This document shows, one piece after another, positions 1-10,145 of a DNA stretch of 64,000 bases. A program made the position numbers and the translations under genes. The first letter of the stretch is position 1. Each line of letters starts with the position of its first letter. The notes beneath the pieces are model-generated. The model saw only the letters and a list, made by a program, of their open reading frames with translations, did no database searches and had not been told where the DNA came from. The DNA comes from Lepiota brunneoincarnata. Its lineage: Eukaryota > Basidiomycota > Agaricomycetes > Agaricales > Agaricaceae. The DNA lies in the NCBI GenBank assembly GCA_023014365.1, contig JAEBUN010000016.1:744001-808000 (forward strand), given 5' to 3'.

Positions 1-2930
1 TATTTCTTGATTGAATCACTCTGTTTGTCTGTCCCTCTGTGGGTGGTAGGTGGTAGAGAGTGCTTGTTTGATTCCAAGTTGTTTATAGAATTCTTTCATA
101 GATTTGGCAGCCAATCTGGGATCACAATTGCTGAGAACCTTTTCAGGAGGCCAAATCTAGAGAACAGCCATTTGATAAGAATTTTGGTGATCTTGTCTGC
201 ATTGGCAGTTTTCACAGTAGGTTCTAGAATTATCCCCTTCATAAGCTGGTCAACCACAACCAGTTTAGAATCATGGGGTCTGTCCAGGGGTAGGTCTGTG
301 ATAAGATCCATTGAGATGTTTGAGAATGGACAGGTAGAATGGGGTTCAGGGATAGGTTGAAGCAGTGGCTTCAGGGGGTGGCAATTGATTTTGTATTGCT
401 GGCAAGCACCACATCCTTGGACATATTTCTTGACAAATGATTGCATCCCAGGCCAATAGGCATACTCCTGGAGTTTTCTGGTAGTTTCTGCAATTCCAGG
501 GTGTCCTGCAGTAGGTGAGTCATGTACTCTTTGCAGTAAATGGCATCTGAGATGTAAATCTTGGGGTATTAATAGCTTTCCATGAACACATGAGTGTCCT
601 GAGTCATCTTTTGGGGCAATGTTGACCTGTTTCTTTTTTTCCACAGCTCCTTTATCTCTTGTTTGGTAGTTTCATCAATAATATGGATGTGTTGGGGCTG
701 TTCTGGGGTGAAGAATTTATTGGGTAGTGCAACAACTTGCTTGTTATCTTTTGTCTTGGGTTCATGATCAGGTTGTCTCAAGAGAGCATCTGCTGGTCTA
801 GTCCTGACTAAATTTATCTAAAGGTAACTCTTAGAAGGAAATTAGATAAAATCAGTCAGTCCTTATCGGGATTGAGAAATTTTATTATTAATAGCAACCG
901 CCAACAGCAAAGCTTGCCATCTAATAAAAGATTACTGCTGTGGGCCTGTAATTGCCAAGCGTTTCTTTCCAGGAATGTATCAGATTTCAATGTCAAATCA
1001 TTGCATGTAGGCAATCCATTGAGCTTGTCCTCTGCTAAGGTCTTTGGGTTTTCTCCATTGGCAAAGGTTGTTATGATCTGACCATACAATGGTCTTGTGA
1101 GAGGATTCTTCTATATGGTGGTGCCATTCCTTGAGTGCTCAGATTATGGCAAAGAGTTCTTGTTCTAAGCAATAATAGTTGCATTTGGCTGGTGAGAATC
1201 CTTTTGAGAAGTAGGCAACTAGGTCTTTAACTCCATTATTGTTGCATTGAAGGAGGACTGCTCCTGATGCAAATAGCAATGCATTGCATTTGATTTCAAA
1301 GGATTTGTCTCAGTCTGGAACCATTAGTACTGGTTTACTTTAGAATTTCCTCTTGAGGGTATTGAAGGTGTTCTGGTATTCTTCTGTCCATTCAAATTTC
1401 TTGGTTTTGGAAATCAAAGCATTGAGAGGCTTAGCCCATGTGGCATATTGATGTATAAACTTCCAATAGAAGTTGCAAAATCCTATGAATTTGCATACAT
1501 CATGTAGAGTAGTCAGTGTTGGCCATTCAGCAATGCCTTTGAGCTTTGTGGGGTCTATTGAGACTGAGTCTGGAGTGATGATGACTCCTAGGTATTCAAG
1601 TCATTGATGTTCAAATTCACATTTCTCAGTCTTGAGGTATAGATTGTTGTCTTTGAGTATCTTGAGTACTTCTCTTGTAAGATGTTGAAGTTCTTGTTTT
1701 GTTTTGGCATGGATGAGGATATCATCCATATAAACAATTACTCCTCCATTGTCAATGAGTTTTTGAAATAGGAAGTCCATCATGGATTGGAAGGTCACTG
1801 GGGAGTTGCACATTCCAAAGAACATAACTATGGGTTCAAATAGTCCTTGGAGTGTTCTGAATGCTCCTTTCCATTCATCTCCTTTGCATAATGGATGTTG
1901 TTATATCTTGCTCATATGTCAAGTTTGGTAAAATATTGTGATCCTCAGAGTTTGTTGAGAATGTGTGAGATGAGGGGAAGATTGTATGTGTTCTTGACTG
2001 TGTGCTCATTGAGGTACCTGTAATCTTGACAGGGGCATAGTTTTCCATCTTTCTTTCCTACCAAGAAGAAAGAGGAGGCCATTGGTAATTTGGATGGCTG
2101 GATGTATCCTTTTTGAAGGTTTTTCTCTAGGAATTTATCAAGTTTTTTTTCTTCATTGAGGGATAGTCAGTAAGATTTCATGGCAATTGGTTTGAATGAT
2201 TCTTTGAGTTTGATCTTGTGATCCCATGGTCATTGTGGGGGGAATTGTTCAGCTTGTTTCTTGCTGAATACTGGGATTTGTGGAATTCTGTGGGTACAAC
2301 TTTTCTTGGGTCATCATTTTTCTTTTCTCCATGTTGTACAGCAAGGAATTGTGATGCTGAGGCTTTGAAATTGATTTCTCCAAAGCTTGTAGGCTTGAGG
2401 GTGGAGATGTGGTTGAGTTGATCATTATAGATCCAGTTGGGTTCCATTGATTGGATGAGTTCTCAAAAGATAGTGTTGTCCCAACATTCATTTCTCCAGC
2501 ATAGTTGTTTAGCATCCCAGTCAATGTCTGGGTTGTGTTCTGCAAGCCAGGGGAATCTAAGAATGAGTCTTGGGCTTCCAAGGGAGACTATTTTTGGTTT
2601 GATTTCCATGTCTTTTCTATTAACCATTAGGTTGAGGGTTGTATAATGGGTAGCCATTCCATTTTCATTGATTGATCCATCAGCATTTTGTACTTTGATG
2701 GGTCAATTGAGAGGTATTGTCTTGAATGAGTGTTGTCTGACCATTCCTGGGTCAATAAAATTTCCTGCTGCTCCTGAATTGAGTAGGGTGAGCAGTTCCA
2801 TACTTTTGGGTCCTTCCTTAGTGAGCTTGTTTTTTCAGATTCAACAGGGTAGATGTATTATGTGTGCTGACAATTCCTGTAATTTTATGACATTAATAGA
2901 ATTTTGTGAGTAGGGAAAGGAAGGGGTTTT
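1..2930 (-). pseudogene. A1 pol remnant: protease, RT, RNase H, integrase
   Basis: Fragments in several frames align in gypsy order. Protease is near 2660-2800; its active-site triad reads Asn-Ser-Gly where Asp-Ser-Gly is expected (codon 2778-2780). The post-protease FPWLAEHNPDIDW-type motif is at 2463-2657. RT (1601-1825) keeps the MFFGMCNSP and YMDD boxes. RNase H lies around 860-1450 with many stops. The integrase zinc-binding module (H-H-C-C: HDSPTAGHPG, CGACQQ) and the first catalytic Asp (SMDLITDLP) are in 96-644. Stops are mostly TGA or TAG where Arg or Gln codons are expected. The protein is not translatable as one frame. Confidence 0.85.
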
Positions 2931-2962
2931 TTGTGGAGGGCTAGATGTGGTGGCTAGTCTCC

Positions 2963-4545
2963 TTAGGCAAAATCCTTAACCAGAGGGGTGTCTGGGTGGT
3001 TGGATTCATTTGCAAAGTGCTTGTAAATGTCCTCAACTTCTTTGTCAGTTGCATCTTCTAGTATATTGTAGAGGGAGTTCTTCTTCCTATAACTTGCTTG
3101 CCTTCTTCTGGATATCACATTTGACCTGTTTTTGGCATCCAGGTTGTGGGGTAGTTTGGGTTGGCAATAAATGCTCTTCTTGGTGGGGCATTTGCAGGCA
3201 AAGTGTCTAGTCTTGTGGCAGTTGAAGCATCTCTTCTCCTTGAGATCCCTTCTCTGGGCATCTGTGAGGATTGCATTGAGGGCTTCACAGGTGCACTCCT
3301 GTACCAACTGGTGGAGTCTGTCTTCTTTGGTCTCCTCATCTTCATCAGCTTCCTTGGTGAGTAGATCTAGCTTGTCCTCAAAGTTAAGGTTGTAGCCTGC
3401 TTCAGCAAGTTGGTCAATATCCATTGTGTTAGGGTCTGTTACCTGATAGGGGAGTGGAACATGGTGAGTAAAAGCATTTCTTTTCTCTTTAAATGAGCAA
3501 GGGCACAGAGTCATTGGAAACAAGGGAGTTCCTCAAGTTTGCATATAGCTGCATTGAGTTTGTAATATTTGATATGCTGTTTGAGCTTGTTTAAATCATT
3601 TGTTGAGTTTGTTTCCTGGATTGAGGCTAATTGTCTTGATTATGATGGGGTGATCCAGCCTGTTCTTGAAATAGTTGACCACCACCACTCCATCTCCAAG
3701 GTTGGCCTGATAGACAAGTATCTGGAACTGGGATATGTAATCATTGATATATCTCCTGTTCTGTTTGAGGTGGCAGATTCTGTCCATTGCATCTGTGGGG
3801 ACATTGTTTGGGGCAAATGATGTGTCAAGTTCTTCCAGGAATTTCTTCCATATTGGGAGGGTCTGACTTCCATCAAGTTCCTTGTTTGATTACAAGAATG
3901 CTCCTCTTCATGTTGCAGCGGAGCCAGTGGACATGTATGAAAGGGCAAATTGTATCTTGGTCTTGTCATCAGAAAAGGCTCTAGGCTTTGCATTGATGTA
4001 TAGTTGTACTGCATCCTTCCAGAGGCAGTAGTAGTCAGTCTCTCCATTACAGGTTGGGGGTGTATTGATCTTGGCAGAGGAGGCCATAGTGTCAGTGTCA
4101 GAGGTTGTGAATTCCTTGTTGGAAGTGTGAATAGACCCAGTAGTGGGGCTAACTTTGGATGATTTGGGTTGTACAGGGGAACTGGATTGAGGAATTGAAT
4201 GTACTGGTGATCCAAGTGGTGATGCAAAGGGTGAAAATGTCCTTGATGTAGGGGGTTCCTGTTGCAAAGTGTTGTCATGAATTCTTGTACTTGTTGAGGG
4301 TTGAGGACTGGAGGATGGAGTAGATGTTCTGTGAATTGGCTCCCCAAGCTTTGAGCAGGTAGAGGTGGCAGTTCTTTCAGGTGGTAGTTGTTTAGGTAGG
4401 GATTGAAGAACTGATGCTGAGGTGCTGGGTATCCTGGGTCTTCTGTTCAACATTGAACTCTCTTGGTGGGAGGTGTAGGGTATGGTGCAGAACCAGAGGG
4501 TGAACAAGTGAGGGGTATAGGTTTTGTTTTGTTTTTAGGGTCCAT
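2963..4545 (-). pseudogene. A1 gag remnant with zinc knuckle
   Basis: A plausible start is the ATG at 4545-4543 (MDPKNKTKP...), soon followed by an in-frame TGA. The reading then continues in other frames (3908-4507, 3640-4347, 3596-3787, 2963-3523). The first part is Pro/Ser/Thr-rich. The C-terminal part carries one CCHC zinc knuckle (CFNCHKTRHFACKC, spacing CX2CX4HX4C) after an acidic stretch. Gag forms the particle and binds the element RNA in this family. Identification rests on position upstream of protease plus the knuckle. Confidence 0.75.
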
Positions 4546-4707
4546 GGTAGTGTAGGGGGTGTAAGGTTGGGTTTGGAATCAGTTGTTGACCAGTCAGAAC
4601 TGTTAGATTCTTTGTAGTTGGTGGTAAGGGGGTCATTTCAGTTTGTTGACAGGGTGTAGAGGGAAGAGGTTGAGGGTGAAGGTGAAGGTGAATAAACAAC
4701 ACTTGTG

Positions 4708-4821
4708 GGTGTGTTATCCCAATCAATGCTTGAAGGTGCAGATGACCTATATACAATGCTTACAGGTGTGTTATCCCAATCAACACTTAAAGGTGTGGAT
4801 AACCTACATATCAATGCTTTC
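4708..4821. repeat. 57-bp tandem duplication in A1 leader
   Basis: Two imperfect 57-bp units (from 4708 and 4765) share GGTGTGTTATCCCAATCAA and similar downstream text. They lie in the 480-bp leader between the 5' LTR and gag. No function is visible. Confidence 0.7.
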
Positions 4822-5012
4822 AGTGCATCTGACCAAGGGTGCAGAGGGTATGGTAGCCTGCTCTATGGGGCTGTATCACCAGATAGCAACAAGGTATGTC
4901 ATCAGATATGGTTGGCACTTGGATAGTGATAAAGTGTATTGTCTGCTGGTGTGGAAGGGTAGTGACAAGGCATACTGATGCCACAGGGTGTACAATGGAG
5001 GTTGTCCAAAGG

Positions 5013-5024
5013 AAGCTTTAATCT
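5013..5024 (-). promoter_or_regulatory. A1 primer-binding site, self-priming type
   Basis: The 12 bases AAGCTTTAATCT (plus strand) lie 2 nt inside the 5' LTR boundary at 5027. Their exact reverse complement occurs in the LTR at 5540-5551, about 30 nt downstream (element sense) of a TATA-like TTATATA at 5581-5587. No sequence complementary to a tRNA 3' end (TGG...) follows the LTR. Tf1/sushi-type chromoviruses prime with the 5' end of their own RNA folded on such a site; the assignment here is by that analogy. Confidence 0.6.
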
Positions 5025-5078
5025 AATGTTATGATCCTTGCTCCTTCTGTATCTGAAGATAACTGGAGAAGGCCTTTA

Positions 5079-5415
5079 TGTAGAATATTGAGATATACTA
5101 CACAAAGAAGTTAGTACAATAATTAGTGAAATGAATAAGATACTCACTTCAGTCTCATTGCAAGAGCTGAAGTGTAACTACAGATAATATGGTATTTATC
5201 TAACACTACGTTACATGCACTTATCTGGAAACAATAAGCACAATAACAAGAGGTTAACAAGTAGAGGAACGTGTTTAAGGCATAGTGGGAAACTACAGAA
5301 CGGTAGAGATTGTGCATTGGTAATTGAGAGCAGGATAGACAACAAAAGTGGAGGGCAGGAAAGGAATGCCAGCAAAACGGAGATTGGAATTCAGCATGTG
5401 TTTGCGAGCCCAACA
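5079..5415. mobile_element. Solo LTR (family F), TSD CTTTA
   Basis: A 337-bp TGTAG...CCAACA block interrupts the family-A LTR between GGC and ATCACTC. It is flanked by CTTTA at 5074-5078 and 5416-5420. TG/CA ends and a 5-bp TSD identify a solo LTR. No second copy was seen in this window, so its parent family and orientation are unknown. Confidence 0.8.
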
Positions 5416-5659
5416 CTTTAATCACTCTGCAAGGTGTCCGAGACAGTTAGCCTTGCAGAGCTTAGTGGATCATGCTCAATGAGATAACAAGGGAACATGC
5501 CAAGTTAAGGCAGAGAGAGGTTAATGACTGCTGTTAACAAGATTAAAGCTTAAGGCTTTAATCTTTACTTGTACAGGCCTTTATATACCTATGAGATGCT
5601 ATATACTTGTTATAGGTCATTGGGCTGTTCTACTTGTCTTGTGCAGTCTTGACCATGAT

Positions 5660-6190
5660 TGTAAGGGGAACTCTGGGTCAATGCCCACAACTGCAAATTC
5701 GGAATTCTGATCCCCAGACTCCCTACCTTTGGAAATCTAATCCCCAACCTCCCTGCACTCGGAAATGCGATTCCCAGCCTCCCAATGCTTGGAAATCTGA
5801 TGTCCAGCCCTCCTGCACTTGAAAATACAATTTCCAGCCTTCCTGGGCCCAGAAATCTGTCCTCCCACACCCCAGCACTTGGAATTCCCTCCTACACCCC
5901 TCTGACACAGATGCAAACCCTCACTGGTGTGCACAACCCTAACCCAAGCCCATTCCTGACTATACTTACTTTAGGCATCCCTGACACCTCACGGCCATTT
6001 ATGTAGAGTAGATTACTCAACTCGGACCTTATGGCAGGTAGTATAAGTAGTGTAGGTGAGCTTGGAGAAACCTTACTTGATTCTCTAAGGTTTCTCCCTG
6101 CTCAGGTATGTACTTAGTAGAAGTCCAGAAATGATACTAAGGTTTCTCCCTCCTCAGCTGATGCAACGCAGCAACCAGGTTGCCCTTACA
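5660..6190. mobile_element. Solo LTR (family E) with 30-bp minisatellite, TSD ATGAT
   Basis: 531 bp with ends TGTAAGGG and CCCTTACA, flanked by ATGAT at 5655-5659 and 6191-6195. Positions about 5699-5895 hold six to seven degenerate 30-bp units of the form GGAAATCTGATCCCCAGCCT... A second, inverted copy is at 21557-22035. Because 30 is divisible by 3, the repeat is open in several frames and gives a 10-residue Gly/Arg/Leu/Phe/Pro peptide repeat on the minus strand. This is probably incidental to the repeat. Confidence 0.85.
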
Positions 6191-6616
6191 ATGATGTGCA
6201 TCCTAGCTGATGGCATCCTACTGTTATTTATATCTTACAATGAGTCAGTGTCCTTGTTCTCCATTCCACTGCTGTGCAATGTTCCATTGCTTTCCTCTGA
6301 CTCATAATCCTCTTCTCCTGATCCTATCTCCATGGATTCTCCTCCATTCTCATTTTCCATTCTCTTGGTGCTTCCATCTGCATCAGAGGTTGGATCGGTC
6401 AATCCATGGCTATCTTCTTCATCCTCAGGGTATTCCAGAATATCTTCCAGGGTTATCTCCATTCCTGTGTCTCTTGCAAGGTCCTGCATGGCATTGTAGT
6501 ATTCCCCTTCTTTGTCTTCATATTCCTGCACTTGTAGCTGGTCTGTGGTCTCCTGTACCCATCTTGTAAAGTCGAATAACTGTTCTTGTTCCTCTCAGTC
6601 TGGACTGTTCATAACA

Positions 6617-7113
6617 ACATACCTATGAGATACCATATACTTGTTATAGGGTATAGGGTTATCTACTTGTCCTGCACAGCTTTGACTATGATGTGCATCC
6701 TAGCTGATGGCATCCTGCTACTATTCATATCTTACAATGAGTCACTGTCCTTGTTCTCCATTCCATTGCTGTGCAATGTTCCATCACTTTCCTCTGACTC
6801 ATAATCCTCTTCTCCCAATCCTATCTCTGTAGCCTCTTCTTCATTCTCACTCTTCACTCTCTTGGTGCTTCCACCCATGCTGGAGGTTGGATTGGTTGAT
6901 CCATAACTGTCTCCTTCCTCCTCAGGGTATTCCAGAATATCCTCCAAGGTTATCTCCATTCCTGCATCTCTTGCCAGGTCCTGCATGGTGTTGTAGTACT
7001 CCTCCTCTTTGTCTTCATACTCCTGTGCCCATAACTGGTCTGTGGTCTCCTGTACCCATCTTGTAAAGTCAAATACTTGTTCCAGCTCTTCTCTGTCTGG
7101 ACTGTTCATAACA
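6617..7113 (-). mobile_element. Partial family-A LTR interrupted by A1
   Basis: Sequence from ACATACCTATGAG to CATAACA at 7113 matches the U3 half of a family-A LTR. The rest is absent, as expected if A1 inserted here and pushed the other half beyond the window start. The right flank is TCTGG. Confidence 0.7.
6732..7109 (-). CDS. LTR-encoded acidic U3 ORF (family A), intact copy
   Basis: 125 codons starting at the ATG 5 nt into the LTR (TGTTATGAACAG). The protein begins MNSPDREELEQ, has a helical aromatic part (DFTRWVQETTDQL, ITLEDILEYPEE) and a long acidic/Ser tail ending in DSL. It is homologous in frame to 41449-41817 (intact), to 6612-6235 and 26946-26570 (both with TGA at codon 6), and to a frameshifted copy at 52755. 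The TATA box of the LTR lies downstream, so the frame is in U3 and would appear at the 3' end of full-length RNA. No known domain is recognised; expression is not shown. Confidence 0.5.
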   Translation of the reverse strand: MNSPDREELEQVFDFTRWVQETTDQLWAQEYEDKEEEYYNTMQDLARDAGMEITLEDILEYPEEEGDSYGSTNPTSSMGGSTKRVKSENEEEATEIGLGEEDYESEESDGTLHSNGMENKDSDSL

Positions 7114-7465
7114 TCTGGTTGGCAAAGAAAGGACTGTTATAGTATGTTTTCCTTTCTTCTGCCAGCCAGTAGCTTTTTCCCCAAGGGGTTTTTTAATGCA
7201 CCCATGCTTTGGCCCTTTTGATGTGTTTCCCCCCTTTTTATTTTACTTCAGGGGGGGGATATTGTAAGGCTGCTCCCTTACACTGACCATGTGATTACTG
7301 ACACATCTCAGTATGGGTGTATGGAATAGACACTACTTCTTGTTTGACAACAACCATCATCATCTTCTCTCATACTCTCCCTCTTGATAATATATCCCTT
7401 GTGCTTGTTGACTTTCTTGTCTGCTACATCTCACTTGTGAGGACCCCCACAAAAGGGTCCTTACA
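7114..7465 (+). mobile_element. 3' end of another LTR retroelement: polypurine tract and LTR
   Basis: Sequence to the right of the family-A LTR runs into CAGGGGGGGGATA (7249-7261), a polypurine tract, followed directly by a 203-bp block with ends TGTAAGG (7263) and CCTTACA (7465). PPT plus TG/CA ends indicates a 3' LTR with its internal region lost. No TSD was found. A short tail of coding-like sequence (7120-7221) precedes the tract. Confidence 0.55.
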
Positions 7466-7992
7466 GTTTCACATCTATACCCATAGTTTTTTCACTGTAC
7501 CCACAGGTTCACATATGCACCTGTGATCTGTCACAGTGTACCCATACCCTTAACTGTAAGGGTATGATGTTTGAGGGTATGGGTAAGGGTTTAGAAAAAA
7601 ATACCCAGGGGTTACCCCTGTCATTCCCTAAAGACTGCAGGGACAACCATGATATCCACACATTCCCAGCTCCTTCTCCACTCAAAATGCACCAAATGCA
7701 ACCCACCAACATATGCAGAGACATCCTGCAAGTGGGAGATCGTGCAGGTGATTCTCCTTCCCATTTCCCTCTTCCCTTTTGTAGTATAACCATATGCTGC
7801 TGATCATTTTGTAGCTATGTATTTCTCTTTTTTCTCTCCTTGCATTACAAAATGTTCTTTCCCCATCCAAAAACCTCACCTCATAGTGTAAAAACTAGCC
7901 GGAAAATGTATTGTGAGGTAGCAAAATACAGCCCCCCTCTCACCTACTAGCTATCTAAGTCTTGATCTCGTCTTTCCCTTTCGCTCTCTGCT
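7466..7992. other. No gene seen; contains an 11-bp-arm hairpin
   Basis: ACCCATACCCT (7540-7550) pairs with AGGGTATGGGT (7574-7584), with a smaller nested CCCTTA/TAAGGG arm inside. The rest is AT-rich, without a supportable reading frame. Confidence 0.4.
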
Positions 7993-8165
7993 CTCTTCTC
8001 CCTCTCCCTCTCTCCATCCCTCTCCCTCGCACTTTCTCTTCTCCCTCTCCCTCTCTCCATCCCTCTCCCTCGCAATTTCTCTTCTCCCTCTCCCTCTCTC
8101 CATCCCTCTCCCTCACACTTTCTCTTCTCCCTCTCCCTCTCTCCATCCCTCTCCCTCGCACTTTC
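7993..8165. repeat. 43-bp CT-rich minisatellite, about 4 copies
   Basis: Units start at 7993, 8036, 8079 and 8122 with near-identical text (CTCTTCTCCCTCTCCCTCTC...CACTTT), followed by a short CT microsatellite at 8164-8180 and CCCT repeats to about 8222. The strand asymmetry (pure pyrimidine on plus) explains the long Ser/Pro-rich and Arg/Glu-rich open frames across it, which are not called as genes. Confidence 0.9.
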
Positions 8166-8222
8166 TCTCTCTCTCTCTTATTCTCTTCCCCTCGTCCTCC
8201 TTCTCCCTCCCTCCCTCCCTCC

Positions 8223-10145
8223 ACTCCTGTCCACCCGGGAGTAGTATGTAGCTTGTCGTGCTGTTTTATCTTTCCCGCCCCCGCCACCTTAACTGTCTGT
8301 GGTGTTGGTTGCATTGGCCCTACATGTAACTTGTTTTTTTGCGCATATTTTTCTTGGATGGGGGGGAGGGGGGGGGATTGTACTCTGCTGAGCACCTGCC
8401 ACGCACCCCAACAAATTTATGGCCTTGAGGTTTTCTTAAGGCCGTCTCGAGGGGGGTCACCTGTTGGTCATATTGTTAGCACAATCGGACCGAGAAATGA
8501 TGGAGAAGATGTAACGATACCTTCATTAAGGGGGGAAGGTGTTGCGGCCGCCCCCATGTTGACATATTCTCCGTTGCGGTGACTGAATATAGAGACGACA
8601 GACGGAGGTAGGGACGACGTTGAGAAGAGAAGAAAGAGTAGCGGCTGCTATTTTTTGCACTATTGTGCAAACACTATGGTACGTGGGTCCACTGGTCGCA
8701 TATTACTCATCCAAGGGGCAAGAGTTTAATATCAATTGCTATTGCAAACAAGAATACTTATTATGATTAGGCCCTGCTCGGCAAGGCTGCCTAAGTGGGA
8801 TTTGCCTACAGGTGGTCCGCCGAAATGGAGAACCGGTGGTCTCTAGGGGTTTGGTGGGTATCAGCGTGACAGAATAGAGGGAGTCAGAGTGGCCGGTTTG
8901 GGCCGGTTTTGATGTCGGCCAAGGTCGATACGTGATCGGATTTCACTCTGATCATCCCTTCCTTCGATCCTTCGTCCACGACCGTTTAGAATAAATCCGG
9001 ATTATATTTTAGTCATGACTCTACTGACCCTCCCACCTTCCGATATGCCCCACTACATAAAACATCAGAAGCAGACCAGAGAACTCATGTACTCCTTCTT
9101 ACAGTATCACAAGTGCTGGGGCAATGAGGGTGTAAGCAAGAATCACTCATGTTATAAGGGTAGTCGTGCTTATGTGAGTCACTAATGATTCAACCCAAGT
9201 CACTTACACCACCGAATGAAGAGATAAGGGCTTCAATATACCTGCCTTTGGGGGGGCATTACCCTCCGGCCGAGAGCAGGAGCCCTAAAAACTGAGTTTC
9301 CAAATAGACTTATCCCTATATTGAGAACTGCCAGCACCGACTCCTCATGGTGCAGCCCGTACATATGTATCAGCGTCCAGTGTCTATCATCGCCTGCGAA
9401 TTCGTCAGTCTTCCTTGCGCAGTGTGCAACCGGGAGGCGAACTTTTCACCCATCGTTTAACCCCTCATTTGAACGAACTACTGACAAAAGAGAAAAAATA
9501 AAGGAGCACGAAGGCCCCACAAACCCACAATCGTCTGAGGTCCTCGGGTACAACCGCCACACACAATTTCTCGTCGCCCAAATTAGTGTGGTCATTTCCT
9601 AGCCTGAGATCGGTGGAGAGCACATCATGGGCTTGGCATATGCACGTGCGATGCTATTTGGATTTGGCGCGGGAGTGAAGTTATGGATGGGATTTCGTGT
9701 GATCGGTTGCGAGCCGAGAAAATATGTAAGCGGGAGAGAGAAGTAGGGGAAAGGGCGTAAAGCGGTGGTGGGTTCGAGCTAGATGGGGTAGTATCATACG
9801 TAGTAGGGGAACTCCCCAACCAGGGAGGGCACGCCGCTAGATATGCTCCCATCTTACCTGCGAAGGGACATGCCGCATGCGACTACATGGATCGCTGCGC
9901 TCCCTACGGTTGGAGGACCCTGAAGACCTCAGGGACTAGGGTCTATCATCTATTATGTAAGAGCCAACCTTGCGAACCGATCCCTACCACGTCTAGCCTC
10001 TTGGCAACTTACGGAAGGAATGAGGATAAACACACCAAACATTTTTTTTCGCGCCAACGCCCAGCTCTCTGTCGGTTTTCATCCTGGTAAGTATCGCCAT
10101 CGCCAACGGCTTCCATGTTGACCACCCAACTTTGCATATAGAATC
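8223..10145. other. Intergenic, no supportable gene
   Basis: Composition shifts to CpG-rich here. A G-run at 8357-8378 and an AAGGGGGGAAGG|TGTTGCGGCC junction near 8529-8550 look like polypurine tracts before LTR starts. No matching LTR end or internal domains could be found. Open frames here are short and unrecognised. Confidence 0.4.

Larger units (their letters stand above)
1..6616 (-). mobile_element. Chromovirus A1 (Ty3/gypsy), truncated by the window edge
   Basis: Minus-strand LTR retrotransposon read right to left: 5' LTR (6616-5027), primer-binding region, leader with a 57-bp repeat, gag (from 4545), then protease, reverse transcriptase, RNase H and integrase down to position 1. The 3' LTR lies outside the window. 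The order PR-RT-RH-INT defines Ty3/gypsy. Nearly every domain is broken by stops and frameshifts, so this is a dead copy. The element appears to sit inside another LTR of its own family (6617-7113), so a left-hand TSD ACATA is predicted beyond the window. Family name A is mine. Confidence 0.85.
5027..6616 (-). mobile_element. 5' LTR of A1 (family A), split by two nested LTRs
   Basis: Ends in plus orientation are TGTTATGATCC and CATAACA, identical in plan to other family-A LTRs at 26242, 41445 and 52751. Removing the nested 5079-5415 and 5660-6190 with their TSD copies leaves about 710 bp, the normal family length. It contains the U3 reading frame of the family (6612 down to about 6235), here with a TGA at codon 6. 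Being directly next to a plausible primer site and gag leader, it is called the 5' LTR rather than a solo LTR. Confidence 0.8.

Noticed and set aside
5022..7118. TCTAA/TCTGG as a TSD pair for one compound LTR 5027-7113
   Set aside because: Only three of five bases match, and an internal LTR end at 6616 plus the adjacent primer site show that 5027-6616 is the 5' LTR of A1.
7962..8582. Long Ser/Pro-rich (plus) and Arg/Glu-rich (minus) open frames
   Set aside because: They are translations of the 43-bp CT minisatellite and adjoining microsatellites; no domain, start context or splice evidence.
8529..8960. LTR start after AAGGGGGGAAGG at 8545
   Set aside because: No matching end, no TSD and no second copy in the window.
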